The translations under genes and the position numbers were made by a program. From a virus, in the IMG/VR virus record IMGVR_UViG_3300045284_000036, positions 1 through 52,217 of that record: 52,217 bases of DNA; one strand, written 5' to 3'. Shown here one piece after another: positions 39,419 through 48,695 of the stretch; positions within the stretch are counted from its first letter, which is position 1, and the number at the start of each line of letters is the position of its first letter. The notes beneath the pieces are model-generated. The model was given only the letters and a program-made list of their open reading frames with translations, had not been told where the DNA came from and searched no databases.

Positions 39419-41853
39419 ACCAGATCACGACCATTGACGTATTCCTGAACGATGAAGTCACTGCTGTTGACGTTTTTCCTGAAAGTTCAATCGTTATTGT
39501 CGATGTACGGCCTGATACTCCGATCAGCATCATCGACATTAACCTTGAAGATAAAATCACTACCGTTGACGTACATTTTGATCCGTCAACGGTAGAGATG
39601 ATTGGTATCGCTGGTGTTGTCGGACCAAAGGGCGATCAGGGCATACAGGGGATACAAGGTGTCAAAGGCGATAAGGGCGACCAAGGTGATACTGGCCCTC
39701 AAGGGGCGCAGGGTGTCCAAGGCGTCAAGGGTGATAAAGGCGATAAGGGCGACAAAGGCGATAAGGGCGACAAAGGCGACCAAGGTGATACCGGAGACAC
39801 CGGACCCCCCGGAGGTCTAGGTGAAGCACCTGAAGACGGCGAAATTTACGGAAGATCTGACGGCGAGTGGGTTGAAATAGATACTGGCGGCGCGGCGGTG
39901 TTCTTGTCGGACACGGCACCAGCGGGTGCCGCAACTGGCAACCTCTGGGTCGAGACTGATACCGGCTTGATGTACGTCCGCTTCGATGACGGCACTAGCC
40001 AGCAATGGTTCGCGACTTCTGGCGCGACCAGTGGCGGTCCAATGGGGCCACAAGGCATACAGGGTATACAGGGCATACAGGGTCCGCAGGGTATCGCAGG
40101 CGCGTCTACTTCCCGGTTCTTTTATCGCAAGGACAACGCTACAACAGCTTCCAATCCGGGCGACGGCAGATACCGCTACAACAACACAATACAGGCGGCA
40201 GCGACTACCGTGCTGTATTTCAGCAATCTCACGCAGGATAATTTCGACGTAACTACGATGTTCGCGTTGGCAACGCTTGACGATGATATCGTTATTCAGG
40301 ATAAAAATTTAGCTTCGGATTACCAGCATTGGCGGATGATGGGACCGGCCATTCCGCATTCAGGTTGGTTTGAAGTACCGGTCGCGTATGTAGATGGCAG
40401 TGGTGTAGTATTTATCGGCAATCAGGATGTTGCCGTGCTGGTGCGTACTGTTGGTGAACAAGGCATACAAGGCCCTGTAGGTCCGCAAGGCCCTGTAGGT
40501 CCGCAAGGCATACAGGGAGAAAAGGGCGACATAGGCAACCCTCAACCGATTTATATCAGCGATACGCCGCCGCCTTCGCCTCTGGATAACATGCTGTGGT
40601 ACGAGAGCGACACGTCGATGTTGTTCTTGAGGTATCGTGACGTTGATGGCGTGCAATGGGTTTCGTTGCCCGGTGGTCCTGCTGACAGTGTGCGCTACGG
40701 TGCAGCACAGACGCTGTCAGCACCGCAGAAAACACAGGCGCAGACTAACATCGCAGCAGTCGCGTATGAAACGCAGACGTTAACAGTGCCGCAGCAAACG
40801 CAAGCGCGGCAGAATATCTACGCTGCTCCGCTTGATCTGATTGCACTGACTGGCATGCAGTACAACGGTTCAATAGAAGTGAACCAAGAGTTAGCAGGCG
40901 CGGCGCGTGCAACTGGCGGTCATATTGCTGATAGCTGGGAGCTATCAAACACTGGCACGATGGTTTTATCGGCGCAGCAAGTGGCCGACGCGCCGCCCGG
41001 TCTGATTTATTCGGCCAAGATAACAGCGACTACCGGACAGGCGGTGCTGGGTGCTAGCGATTACTGGACAATCATCCACCGGCTTGAAGGCATTCGCTGT
41101 GCGCGGTTGGCGTTTGGTACGGTGAACGCACAGCCATTGACGATAGGTTTTTGGGCTAAGTCATCGCGCACGGGCGTTTTTACTGGTTGCGTTCGCACTG
41201 CGACAACTATCCGCTCCTATCCGTGGACCTATAACATTAGTGCTGCGAATACTTGGGAATGGAAAACTGTTACGGTTCAGCCTGATCCAAGTACAGCACT
41301 TGATACTGGTATGGTACCAAGTTTGCATGTGTTGTTTACGCCAGCAGTAGGCGCGACACGCGCGGGACCGCCCGGCGCGTGGTCATCTAACAATCCGACT
41401 TATCTCGGCGCGACCGGTGGCGTGACTGCGATTGCGACCAACGAGACGTTTCAGATTACAGGGATAATGCTGTTGCCCGGCATTGAAGCGCCGCCAGCAT
41501 CACGGTCAGCATTGATTATGCGGCCTATAGATCAAGAATTGCTAATTTGTAAGCGTTACTTCTACAATGGCTGTCCGTCACTTCAAGGCGTTACCAACGG
41601 CAGCACGGCGTTATCCCGACTTTCGGGAAGTCATCCTGTAACAATGCGGATAGTACCAGCGTTAACGCTGGTTGCGGCCCTTCCGATTTTCGAAGGTGCA
41701 GTAGCTACAACGATAGCGTCGCTTGGTACTAATTACAGCACGATTTATGTTTTGGAGACTGAGGCAACTACTGCTGCTGCAATGACCGCTGGTCGAGCGC
41801 CAAAGACTTACCAAGGTAGCGGCGGTAATCTTTGGGTGAGCGCGAGGATGTGA
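39415..41853 (+). CDS. Collagen-like tail fibre protein
   Basis: The 812-residue protein has an N-terminal beta domain of repeated TxVDVF/IDI-type strands (about residues 1-58). Gly-X-Y collagen repeats follow at about 62-140 ([11 protein letters not shown]-rich), with shorter ones at about 202-225 and 350-375. A large C-terminal domain follows. Collagen-like triple helices stiffen trimeric fibres. It lies in a fibre cluster, so host recognition is its likely role. Confidence 0.83.
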   Translation: MNQITTIDVFLNDEVTAVDVFPESSIVIVDVRPDTPISIIDINLEDKITTVDVHFDPSTVEMIGIAGVVGPKGDQGIQGIQGVKGDKGDQGDTGPQGAQGVQGVKGDKGDKGDKGDKGDKGDQGDTGDTGPPGGLGEAPEDGEIYGRSDGEWVEIDTGGAAVFLSDTAPAGAATGNLWVETDTGLMYVRFDDGTSQQWFATSGATSGGPMGPQGIQGIQGIQGPQGIAGASTSRFFYRKDNATTASNPGDGRYRYNNTIQAAATTVLYFSNLTQDNFDVTTMFALATLDDDIVIQDKNLASDYQHWRMMGPAIPHSGWFEVPVAYVDGSGVVFIGNQDVAVLVRTVGEQGIQGPVGPQGPVGPQGIQGEKGDIGNPQPIYISDTPPPSPLDNMLWYESDTSMLFLRYRDVDGVQWVSLPGGPADSVRYGAAQTLSAPQKTQAQTNIAAVAYETQTLTVPQQTQARQNIYAAPLDLIALTGMQYNGSIEVNQELAGAARATGGHIADSWELSNTGTMVLSAQQVADAPPGLIYSAKITATTGQAVLGASDYWTIIHRLEGIRCARLAFGTVNAQPLTIGFWAKSSRTGVFTGCVRTATTIRSYPWTYNISAANTWEWKTVTVQPDPSTALDTGMVPSLHVLFTPAVGATRAGPPGAWSSNNPTYLGATGGVTAIATNETFQITGIMLLPGIEAPPASRSALIMRPIDQELLICKRYFYNGCPSLQGVTNGSTALSRLSGSHPVTMRIVPALTLVAALPIFEGAVATTIASLGTNYSTIYVLETEATTAAAMTAGRAPKTYQGSGGNLWVSARM

Positions 41854-42221
41854 TGGCGTATCAATATCCTAATTCCCCAACGATAGGAGATATGGCTAAC
41901 GGATACGTTTGGGATGGAGAAAAGTGGATTGCATCAAGCAATCCGGTAGCGGAAAATTTCGATACGCGATACGTCAATGTTACTGGTGATGCCATGAGTG
42001 GCAGCTTGACGCCAACCGTTACTGGCACGCTCAATCTTGGTTCAGCTTCGTTCCGCTGGGCAACGGTCTATACGTCTGACTTGGACCTTAACAATGGTGT
42101 TGGCGACTGGACTATTGTTGAAGGCGAAGATGATTTGTTCATCTACAACAACAAGAATGGCAAAGTGTACAAGTTCGCGCTCTATGAAGTTGCTCCTGCC
42201 ACAGCACCACTAAAGAGGTAG
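41853..42221 (+). CDS. Fibre-linked hypothetical protein
   Basis: The 122-residue protein begins AYQYPNSPTIGDMANGYVWD, a short domain that recurs in the gene at 44177. It continues with RYVNVTGDAMSGSL repeats typical of fibre subunits, then a beta-rich end. The ATG overlaps the previous stop (GTGATG). It is probably a tail fibre component. Confidence 0.7.
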   Translation: MAYQYPNSPTIGDMANGYVWDGEKWIASSNPVAENFDTRYVNVTGDAMSGSLTPTVTGTLNLGSASFRWATVYTSDLDLNNGVGDWTIVEGEDDLFIYNNKNGKVYKFALYEVAPATAPLKR

Positions 42222-42223
42222 CT

Positions 42224-42769
42224 ATGGGTATCGATGTTGGTGGTTTCACGATAGCTGGTGTCAGCGGAACGCAAGCATTGAAGTTTGCCGGGTCTTCAGA
42301 TGCGTTCACCATCGACACCACTGGTCGTACCTACTACCCAAATCAAGTTGGGTTCATTGCAGGTTTTAATGTGGACAATGGCTGGACCGCGCAGACTGGT
42401 GCGGCATGGACTGCACAAAAATATTTCAATGGTGTCAGTCTTAACAAAGGTAGCGGCTACTTGGCGGGACGTTTCACCGCGCCAGCTACAGGCGCGTATT
42501 TACTGCATTGGACCGGCTACCAGTACAAGGCTTCTGCGGCAGTGGGTCATTACATCCATCCGCAGTTTTGGGTTAACGGTGGCGGCACGCCAACTTCTTA
42601 CCGTTTGCGAGGGTACTTCACACCGACAGGCTATGCATTCGTTGGCGAGATTGTCGATATCTTCCAGTTGAACGCTGGCGACTATGTCGAGGTAAACGTT
42701 TATTGCGCCGCTGCTGGTATCAGTCTCTATCAGTACTACTCCATGTTTGCTGGCTATTTGGTGGGCTAA
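42224..42769 (+). CDS. C1q/TNF-like jelly-roll fibre protein, paralogue 1
   Basis: This 181-residue protein starts MGIDVGGFTIAGVSG. Its C-terminal domain has GRFTAPATGAYLLHWTGYQY and a closing YVEVNVYC...GYLVG strand, like the C1q/TNF-type trimeric heads of phage fibres. The next two genes are paralogues with the same N-terminal Met-Gly-Ile-Asp. The stop overlaps the next start (TAATG). Confidence 0.75.
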   Translation: MGIDVGGFTIAGVSGTQALKFAGSSDAFTIDTTGRTYYPNQVGFIAGFNVDNGWTAQTGAAWTAQKYFNGVSLNKGSGYLAGRFTAPATGAYLLHWTGYQYKASAAVGHYIHPQFWVNGGGTPTSYRLRGYFTPTGYAFVGEIVDIFQLNAGDYVEVNVYCAAAGISLYQYYSMFAGYLVG

Positions 42770-43332
42770 TGGGCATCGACCTCAACAGCACGACACTAAT
42801 AAGCAGCGCCGGGTTGGTCGCCACCTTCAGCGGCAGCCAGATTATGAAGATGGGACCAACTGGCATCTTGCAACGCTACAATGCGGGTCAACCGATGTTT
42901 CGGGCGGGTGGCTCTGGTACTGCTGTTCAGACCAATGTTTCCGGCACTGTCAATACGTTTGCCACGGTCATCCTCAACGCCACCAACGTCAATGTCGGTT
43001 CGTGCTACAATACCAGCAACGGGCGCTTTACTGCGCCAGTCGCTGGTGTCTATTTGTTTACTGCGTCCACTTACTGCACTGGGACAGGCGCGGGCTGGCA
43101 TATCCATGCCATGTTCTATGTTAACAGCAGTGCCACTGCGCGTAGACCTTCTGGTCCGTTGTATCGCATTCACGGTCACGGACATACTACTGGCTACATC
43201 GATGACACCGAGAGCTTTGAAATCATAGCGCTGTCCGCAGGCGATTATGTAACTTTTGAGAACTACTCTGGTGGGTTCATCAACACTTACGTTTTGCAGT
43301 ACTCAAGATTTGAGGGGTATCTGTTAGGCTGA
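42769..43332 (+). CDS. C1q/TNF-like jelly-roll fibre protein, paralogue 2
   Basis: The 187-residue paralogue starts MGIDLNSTTLISSAGL. It has NGRFTAPVAGVYLFTASTYC and ends SRFEGYLLG, matching its neighbours in both places. Middle loops diverge strongly between the three, as expected if they bind different surface sugars. Its start overlaps the previous stop. Confidence 0.75.
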   Translation: MGIDLNSTTLISSAGLVATFSGSQIMKMGPTGILQRYNAGQPMFRAGGSGTAVQTNVSGTVNTFATVILNATNVNVGSCYNTSNGRFTAPVAGVYLFTASTYCTGTGAGWHIHAMFYVNSSATARRPSGPLYRIHGHGHTTGYIDDTESFEIIALSAGDYVTFENYSGGFINTYVLQYSRFEGYLLG

Positions 43333-43892
43333 TGGGTATTGATATAGGAGGCAACGCGATCACGCAAGCTAGCTCAGTGCTCGCTATCAATACTGGCGTC
43401 AGTATGAGCCTGCTGTCGGCTGGCAGTGTGGTGCGGCCAAATCAAATTCAGTTTCAAGCGTATGGCAATCAAGTAACGACGTGGGTTAACTTCACTCAGG
43501 GCGCATGGAATATAATGCCGTTCCCCAATGTCGTCGTGAACATCAATTCTTGTTTCAACACTACTACCTCGCGCTTCACTGCACCGGTCACTGGAATGTA
43601 TTTCTTCCAAGCCAGTTGCTACATCCTCAAGGATGGTGCGAGCGATGGTTATTACTGGCACCCGGTTTTTTACGTTAATGGCGGGGCAAGTGGTTCGGTT
43701 AATACCGGCTATCCCAACTATCGTATCCGCAGCTATGGCGTTCCGGTTGCGAGCTATCACGATAGTCACATCACACAGGTCTACTTACTGAATGCTGGTG
43801 ATTACGTCGAACATATTTGTTATTCGAATGGTGCTCCAACCAATCGTTACCACACACCTTACCAGCGGTTCACTGGCTTCCTGTTAGGATAA
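43332..43892 (+). CDS. C1q/TNF-like jelly-roll fibre protein, paralogue 3
   Basis: The 186-residue paralogue starts MGIDIGGNAITQASS. It has SRFTAPVTGMYFFQASCYIL and ends RFTGFLLG. The start overlaps the stop of paralogue 2 (TGATG). Three consecutive paralogues suggest hetero-oligomer assembly or alternative binding modules. Confidence 0.75.
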   Translation: MGIDIGGNAITQASSVLAINTGVSMSLLSAGSVVRPNQIQFQAYGNQVTTWVNFTQGAWNIMPFPNVVVNINSCFNTTTSRFTAPVTGMYFFQASCYILKDGASDGYYWHPVFYVNGGASGSVNTGYPNYRIRSYGVPVASYHDSHITQVYLLNAGDYVEHICYSNGAPTNRYHTPYQRFTGFLLG

Positions 43893-43896
43893 AACA

Positions 43897-44187
43897 ATGG
43901 CTACAATCACAATTACAATTACAAATGATGAAATGCTGGCTTTGGAATACGTGGCAGTAGACCCAGTGGAGTGGGTCACCAACTTCACTAAGGTTCGCGC
44001 TGCTGCTGCCATGCAGGAAATTTACGAAACTGAAATGGCGCGAATGCTGGCAGACCCAGATATCAAGACCATTCCTGCCGACAAAAACGAAGTGATACGC
44101 GCTGCCAAAATTAAGAGTGCGGCAGCGCGTCAGAAAGAATTTTTGGCTAATCCTCCAATTCCGGCGGTGCCGCCCGATGGCGTTTAA
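43897..44187 (+). CDS. Hypothetical fibre accessory protein
   Basis: This 96-residue protein begins ATITITITNDEMLALEYVAV and continues helical (VTNFTKVRAAAAMQEIYETE; SAAARQKEFLANPPIPAVPP). Short proteins of this type often follow fibre genes and may assist assembly. AGGA lies upstream of the ATG. Its end overlaps the next gene by 11 bp. Confidence 0.68.
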   Translation: MATITITITNDEMLALEYVAVDPVEWVTNFTKVRAAAAMQEIYETEMARMLADPDIKTIPADKNEVIRAAKIKSAAARQKEFLANPPIPAVPPDGV

Positions 44188-44920
44188 CTTTCCAGACAGC
44201 CCGACTGATGGTCAAGTGTTCAATCAATGGACATGGAGCGCCGCGACCGGAGCATGGAAGTTAACACCGCCACCAGCCTATACAGCTGCGGAAGCTGACG
44301 CGCGATTTGTCAATGTCAGTGGCGACACGATGACAGGTCATTTGTCGTTGCCGATTACGCCAACTAATCCCAATGCGGTGCGCAAAGATTACGTTGATGC
44401 GGCAATTGCCGCGATCCCGCCCGCAGTCTTTTTTCCGGCTGGTACGGTAATGCTGTTCTATCAAGCCGCCGCGCCGACCGGCTGGACAACAGTAACGACG
44501 CACAACAACAAGGCTCTGCGAGTAGTTAGCAGCGGTGGCGGCGCTAGTGGCGGCACCAACGCCTTTTCCACAGTGTTCGCGCAAACCGTAACCGGCAATC
44601 ACACTAACTCAGCCGCGACACAAACCAACATGAACGTCGGTGTGTCGGGCACGGTGACGGTGTATCCGCTCGCAAATAGCGGCTACTATTACCACATCAT
44701 CGCTGGAGGCAACGCCCTCTCGCAAGATGTATGGGGTGGTAATCCATCCTATTCGAATTACGTATGTTATTTCTACCAAGCCGCTGGCACTCAGAGTTAC
44801 TACATGCAAGCCGGTAACAGCATGGCGGGCGCGACTAACAACGGCAGCGGCGGCGCGCACAATCACACAATAACGATGGCGATCCAGTATATAGATATCA
44901 TTCTGGCGAGTAAAAACTGA
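44177..44920 (+). CDS. Tail collar-like fibre tip protein
   Basis: The 247-residue protein begins with FNFPDSPTDGQVFNQWTWSA, related to the N-terminus of the gene at 41853, then RFVNVSGDTMTGHL. The C-terminal domain has FPAGTVMLFYQAAAPTGWTT and GAHNHTITMAIQYIDIILAS, the pattern of collar/tip domains with a metal-binding HxH. It probably forms the receptor-binding tip. The start at 44177 lies in the end of the preceding gene. Confidence 0.8.
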   Translation: MAFNFPDSPTDGQVFNQWTWSAATGAWKLTPPPAYTAAEADARFVNVSGDTMTGHLSLPITPTNPNAVRKDYVDAAIAAIPPAVFFPAGTVMLFYQAAAPTGWTTVTTHNNKALRVVSSGGGASGGTNAFSTVFAQTVTGNHTNSAATQTNMNVGVSGTVTVYPLANSGYYYHIIAGGNALSQDVWGGNPSYSNYVCYFYQAAGTQSYYMQAGNSMAGATNNGSGGAHNHTITMAIQYIDIILASKN

Positions 44921-45219
44921 TGTTGGTTCCGCATGCCGCCAAGGGTCCGGTCTGTCCGCTGCACAAGAAAGACGTGAGTACGGTTTGCCACAAGTGCCCG
45001 TGGTGGACGCGGGTAGTTGGCAAGAACCCGCAGAGCGAAGAACTGATTGACGATTGGCGTTGTGCGGTATCGCTGCTGCCGATGCTGTTGATCGAGAACT
45101 CGCAACAGCAACGCGCGACTGGCGCGGCGGTCGAGACACTGCGTAACGGCATCGTAGATGCCGCCGAGCGAGCGACGAATATCAGGAGAATTGAGAGTGC
45201 GCGTAACAATCATAGTTGA
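44920..45219 (+). CDS. Conserved hypothetical Zn-type protein
   Basis: The 99-residue protein has CPLHKKDVSTVCHKCPWWTRV and IDDWRCAVSLLPMLLIENSQ, then QRATGAAVETLRNGIV. Both segments belong to a common phage family of unknown role. Four Cys/His residues at the N-terminus could bind zinc. The ATG overlaps the stop of the fibre tip gene. Confidence 0.75.
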   Translation: MLVPHAAKGPVCPLHKKDVSTVCHKCPWWTRVVGKNPQSEELIDDWRCAVSLLPMLLIENSQQQRATGAAVETLRNGIVDAAERATNIRRIESARNNHS

Positions 45220-45628
45220 TGACAACACAGTTCATGTCGATGGCGTGAGCCGCACAGTCGATTGTACGCCGCTGCTGTCTGACAACATTCATGCTGTGCA
45301 GTGGAATACTGACCACGGCGAAATCGAATTTCGAAACACGGTGGATGTTGAGCAAGGTATTATCAATCGCGCACCGAATGAGTTTATTCGAGATTTTACA
45401 CCATACCAGTCCTACGTCGATGCGTGGGAGACCGAGAATGCCAAGCAGGAATTACTGGAATATACCGTTGAGCGAAAGCGAAAAGAAGATTGGGAAGCCG
45501 GGCAAGCTGAATTGAAGCGAGCGGAGGAAAATCCGCCGCCACCGATGCCAAGGCCCCCAATGGACGACAGGGTGGCTGATGCACTGGAAATGATCCTGCA
45601 ACGGCTGGAAAAGCTGGAGAAAGGATGA
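45197..45628 (+). CDS. Hypothetical fibre accessory protein
   Basis: This 143-residue protein has a beta-like N-terminal half (VTIIVDDNTVHVDGVSRTVD) typical of proteins near phage fibre genes, and a helical, Pro-interrupted C-terminal half (YTVERKRKEDWEAGQAELKR). The GTG at 45197 is chosen for AGGAG eight nt upstream; the TTG at 45191 is too close. The stop overlaps the next start. Confidence 0.65.
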   Translation: MRVTIIVDDNTVHVDGVSRTVDCTPLLSDNIHAVQWNTDHGEIEFRNTVDVEQGIINRAPNEFIRDFTPYQSYVDAWETENAKQELLEYTVERKRKEDWEAGQAELKRAEENPPPPMPRPPMDDRVADALEMILQRLEKLEKG

Positions 45629-45918
45629 TGGTTGAGGGTGCTAAATCGTGGCTAAAAGAAAATCAGACGCTGGTTTACTTCCTGATTGCACAGATGATCG
45701 CAATTGGCGCGGGCGCGGCGAGTAGCATCGCTTACATGGTTAAGCTGGAAACAAGAGTGTCGATCATGGAGGAACGCGGGGCGGCCTACACAGTGGGCCG
45801 CATGGATGAAATGAAAATAAAAATTGCCGTGCTTGAACATCAGATCGATGAAAACGAAGATCAGATCAAGCGTATTCGCGAGATTATGTTGCGAGACTTC
45901 GGCAAAACCCTGAAGTGA
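45625..45918 (+). CDS. Holin candidate with one TM helix and C-terminal coiled coil
   Basis: The 97-residue protein has one membrane helix, LVYFLIAQMIAIGAGAASSI (about residues 16-38), and a charged coiled coil at about 60-90 (MKIKIAVLEHQIDENEDQIK). Its position directly before the amidase endolysin fits a holin or spanin-like role. The two-TM protein at 2945 is a rival. The ATG overlaps the previous stop (ATGATG). Confidence 0.65.
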   Translation: MMVEGAKSWLKENQTLVYFLIAQMIAIGAGAASSIAYMVKLETRVSIMEERGAAYTVGRMDEMKIKIAVLEHQIDENEDQIKRIREIMLRDFGKTLK

Positions 45919-45929
45919 AGGAGGGTGTA

Positions 45930-46910
45930 ATGGGTTACAGCAAAATTTGCATTAGTTCAGGACATTCGACCAAATGCCAAGGGGCCGTTGGTGTCTTGAA
46001 CGAAGTTCAAGAGGCAACCAAGGTAACTGACCAACTTGCTAAAGATCTAAAATCGCGTGGCGTCGAAGTCTGGACCTTCCATGACACGGTTTCTGACGAC
46101 AGTTCAGAAAATTTAAATCGCATTGTTGATTGGCATAACAGCAAGACGCGCCAACTCGATATTTCGGTCCACTTCAATGCCAGCGACAGCCACACCGGTC
46201 ACGGCACTGAAGTTTGCTGGTACACACAAGAAAAACTGGCTGGCGAATTGTCGGCAGCGATTGCCCATGCCGGTCATCTGACTGACAGGGGTGCGAAGTA
46301 TCGCGATAATTTATTCGTACTCAAGAATACCAGTGCCCCCTGTGTCTTACTCGAAATCTGCTTTTGCGACCATGCCGACGACTGTGCAAAGTATCGTCAA
46401 AACTTTCTGGCAATCTGCACAGCAATGGCGGAAATATTGACTGACGGTGAAGTAATTGAACCGGTGCCGCCTGAACCAGAAGGCGAATATTTATTTGAGA
46501 CAACTGGAAAGTGTAGTTACTTCGGGGGACCAGATGATACAGGTGTTTCAGCTTCGGAGGGTTTGGCCTTTCATTTTACGCTCAACGAAGCCAACCAGCA
46601 TTTATTCTTGCCCATCCAACCTGTTGGAACGACTGGCTTGGCGCGAAGGCTCAATGCAAAAGGCGTCCACTACATCGCATGTAGATTTGACTACGACACC
46701 ACTCCTAAAGAAATGTTGGCAACTGATAAAATGGCGCTGGTAACTTCGGTCGCGACCGGCGTGTCTGCGACAGCTTTCTGTGCTGACTGGGGACCGCATA
46801 GCGACACTAAACGCGTTGCGGATCTAAGTCCCGCCCTCATGAGGGATTTGGGATTGGTGACGGACGACATTGTTGAAGTGGTGTACCCGTGGAATGGCGA
46901 GCCATGTTAG
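45930..46910 (+). CDS. N-acetylmuramoyl-L-alanine amidase endolysin with extra C-terminal domain
   Basis: The 326-residue protein has an Amidase_3-type domain (about 1-175): His12 in ISSGHS, Glu25, His81 in SVHFNA and catalytic Glu142 in LLEICF. It cleaves the amide between MurNAc and the stem peptide. The C-terminal domain (about 185-326; GKCSYFGGPDDTGVSASEGL) resembles a double-psi barrel-like module often added to endolysins. The ATG at 45930 has GGAGG upstream. No signal peptide was seen, so a holin is needed. Confidence 0.85.
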   Translation: MGYSKICISSGHSTKCQGAVGVLNEVQEATKVTDQLAKDLKSRGVEVWTFHDTVSDDSSENLNRIVDWHNSKTRQLDISVHFNASDSHTGHGTEVCWYTQEKLAGELSAAIAHAGHLTDRGAKYRDNLFVLKNTSAPCVLLEICFCDHADDCAKYRQNFLAICTAMAEILTDGEVIEPVPPEPEGEYLFETTGKCSYFGGPDDTGVSASEGLAFHFTLNEANQHLFLPIQPVGTTGLARRLNAKGVHYIACRFDYDTTPKEMLATDKMALVTSVATGVSATAFCADWGPHSDTKRVADLSPALMRDLGLVTDDIVEVVYPWNGEPC

Positions 46911-46975
46911 TGATGCTAGCAAAGCTGTTCGCAAAAATACGACGCTGGCTCTTACGCAAGGAAGGAAAATCGTAA
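46904..46975 (+). CDS. 23-residue cationic amphipathic peptide
   Basis: A frame from ATG 46904 reads MLVMLAKLFAKIRRWLLRKE and then GKS. It is amphipathic and positively charged, overlaps the endolysin 3' end and its stop overlaps the next start (TAATG). It could act on membranes, but only its composition says so. Confidence 0.4.
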   Translation: MLVMLAKLFAKIRRWLLRKEGKS

Positions 46976-47076
46976 TGGCGAAAAAGTCCAAGCCCGCAAA
47001 ACCAAAGAAAGTTGTGTGGACTGCTGCGATGAAAGAGAAGCTAAGAAAGATGAAAGAGAGGGCAGCAAAGAAATGA
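46975..47076 (+). CDS. 33-residue Lys-rich protein
   Basis: A frame from ATG 46975 reads MAKKSKPAKPKKVVWTAAMK and then EKLRKMKERAAKK. It is extremely basic. GGAAGG lies upstream. Its stop overlaps the next gene start (ATGA). It could bind nucleic acid. The function is unknown. Confidence 0.55.
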   Translation: MAKKSKPAKPKKVVWTAAMKEKLRKMKERAAKK

Positions 47077-47951
47077 GCAAAAAGACCAAGCCAAATCCCA
47101 CACCCAAGCAGGAAGGCCGGTCACCCAAAGTGGTCGCAACCTACTTCCTAGCCAAGCATTCCGGCTTGTTCCAACCGGGTCAGCCATTTATTCTGTCTCA
47201 TACGTTATCGTCCGCTAAAACTGGAAAAACAAAAACGCTTTCTATGGATAATATTCGCTATCCTAGAGGTAAGTCTCAGGGTGGAGGGGGAAGTGGTGGC
47301 GGTGCTTTGCCTGTCATAATAAGTAATCCTGCATTTCGATCTTTGACCAGTACGACATATGCCGTGCGGAGTTCTACTGCTGTTACGGTGCCTGCGGGCG
47401 TAGTTGATGGCGACATTCTGATTGCGATGTTTGTAGCAAACCGTATTGCTGCTTCGACTACGCTTAATGCTCCTGCCGGATGGACACTGATTGACAGCAG
47501 CCGGGTCAAGGACAGCACAGGACTGACGTGTGACGCTGCCATTTACTGGAAACGGGCGTTAGGTGAGACTGGCAGCTATACTTTCACTAACACATCGGCC
47601 AGCACTCAATTGGTGGTACTGGCCTATTCAGATAATGTCGCAGCAGGGTCACCAATTGCATCTTCATCTAAAAATTTTACTACTGATCCGACTTCTTCTG
47701 GGGTGACAGCCAGTGCTTTTGCAGTGACGACGCCAGCTAACAATGCGTATGTAATTTATCTGTCGCATAACTGGGTGAACAGTGGTGCGCTAGTGCCGCC
47801 AACTGGAATGACAGAACGGTTTGATAGTTTCATCTACGTGTCAGATCAGTTGGTTGTTACAGCAGGAAGCATTGGACCGTTTTTCCAAGTTAGCGGCAAT
47901 GCCGCCGCGCAGCCATGGGCGGCTTATGTCGTTGCGTTGAAGCCAGCGTAG
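47073..47951 (+). CDS. Structural protein with Ig-like/jelly-roll domain
   Basis: The 292-residue protein has a basic N-terminus (SKKTKPNPTPKQ), a glycine-rich linker (GGGGSGGG at about 72-79) and a beta-rich C-terminal domain. That domain has the pattern VPAGVVDGDILIAMFVANR and GWTLIDSSRVKDS, common in phage fibre and adhesin domains. The ATG overlaps the previous stop. It is probably a fibre or decoration protein. Confidence 0.7.
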   Translation: MSKKTKPNPTPKQEGRSPKVVATYFLAKHSGLFQPGQPFILSHTLSSAKTGKTKTLSMDNIRYPRGKSQGGGGSGGGALPVIISNPAFRSLTSTTYAVRSSTAVTVPAGVVDGDILIAMFVANRIAASTTLNAPAGWTLIDSSRVKDSTGLTCDAAIYWKRALGETGSYTFTNTSASTQLVVLAYSDNVAAGSPIASSSKNFTTDPTSSGVTASAFAVTTPANNAYVIYLSHNWVNSGALVPPTGMTERFDSFIYVSDQLVVTAGSIGPFFQVSGNAAAQPWAAYVVALKPA

Positions 47952-47967
47952 GATGGGATAATCCGGC

Positions 47968-47996
47968 TTGTTCCTGCCGGGTACCCCGCTTATACT
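47968..47996 (+). promoter_or_regulatory. Candidate promoter upstream of the 48039 gene
   Basis: TTGTTC, 17 nt and TATACT lie in the 87-bp gap after the structural gene. This is the only gap of that size in the late fibre region. Confidence 0.45.
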
Positions 47997-48038
47997 GGCC
48001 CACACCCTTCCTATGCAAAAGTCGAAGGAAAAGCCAAA

Positions 48039-48278
48039 ATGACCAAGTTTTGCGGATTTAACGCCTTTGGTGATAGCGCGGGCGACGATCTATCAAGACA
48101 GAGCACTGAATGGAAGGGTCGCGGAGTGCTGCCCAAAGGCAAACTCAAGAACGTCCCCAGCGAGACAGCTAACATTTCTGGTGGCAACCGCCGTCTGGCT
48201 AAATCCAAGTATGGTCACGGTGGCAGTCTCGGCACCAGCTATCGCGGTCCCAACGCACTTAGCAGGGGAAAGAAATAA
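48039..48278 (+). CDS. Hypothetical small structural protein
   Basis: The 79-residue protein (TKFCGFNAFGDSAGDDLSRQ, then NISGGNRRLAKSKYGHGGSL) is Gly/Lys-rich and likely extended. AAGGAA precedes the ATG. It abuts the next gene with no spacing. No family was recognised. Confidence 0.65.
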   Translation: MTKFCGFNAFGDSAGDDLSRQSTEWKGRGVLPKGKLKNVPSETANISGGNRRLAKSKYGHGGSLGTSYRGPNALSRGKK

Positions 48279-48695
48279 GTGCTGTATCGTAAAGGCGGTT
48301 CCTCAACACGTATTAACACCCAGTACGACGAGGTTTACGCTGACTTTATCGATGGCGCTACCGGGTGGCTGGCTATCAACAAAGGCGACTGGATTGCGGT
48401 CAATGTTTGCCGCGCGTCCATCATCTTCGATAACCCTGCGACTTCAGTCGTTCTGAAAGCAACTACAGCCCCAGAAGTGCAAATGCTTTTGGAGTTGAAG
48501 ATGTTTGGTGGCGATGTTGATGGTGCGGCCTATCCAATCGACCAATGGCAGAATACGGTAGTTGCTACTGGTCTGCGCGGTCATCGTTCAGGATGGGTTC
48601 GTTTACGCATTCTCAATATTAATAACATCGATGGCACGGGTGTTGCCATGGCGCTGCAAATTTCACGTACCGGGGATAGCGGGGCCGCAACATGA
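48279..48695 (+). CDS. Hypothetical beta-rich protein
   Basis: The 138-residue protein starts at GTG 48279 directly after the previous stop. It has beta-like segments (VYADFIDGATGWLAINKGDW; GWVRLRILNINNIDGTG). It probably forms part of the virion surface or fibre. AGGGG lies upstream of the GTG. No family was recognised. Confidence 0.65.
   Translation: MLYRKGGSSTRINTQYDEVYADFIDGATGWLAINKGDWIAVNVCRASIIFDNPATSVVLKATTAPEVQMLLELKMFGGDVDGAAYPIDQWQNTVVATGLRGHRSGWVRLRILNINNIDGTGVAMALQISRTGDSGAAT

Noticed and set aside
39602-39820. Lys/Ala-rich frame inside the collagen-like fibre gene
   Set aside because: It is a shifted reading of the Gly-Asp-Lys repeats.
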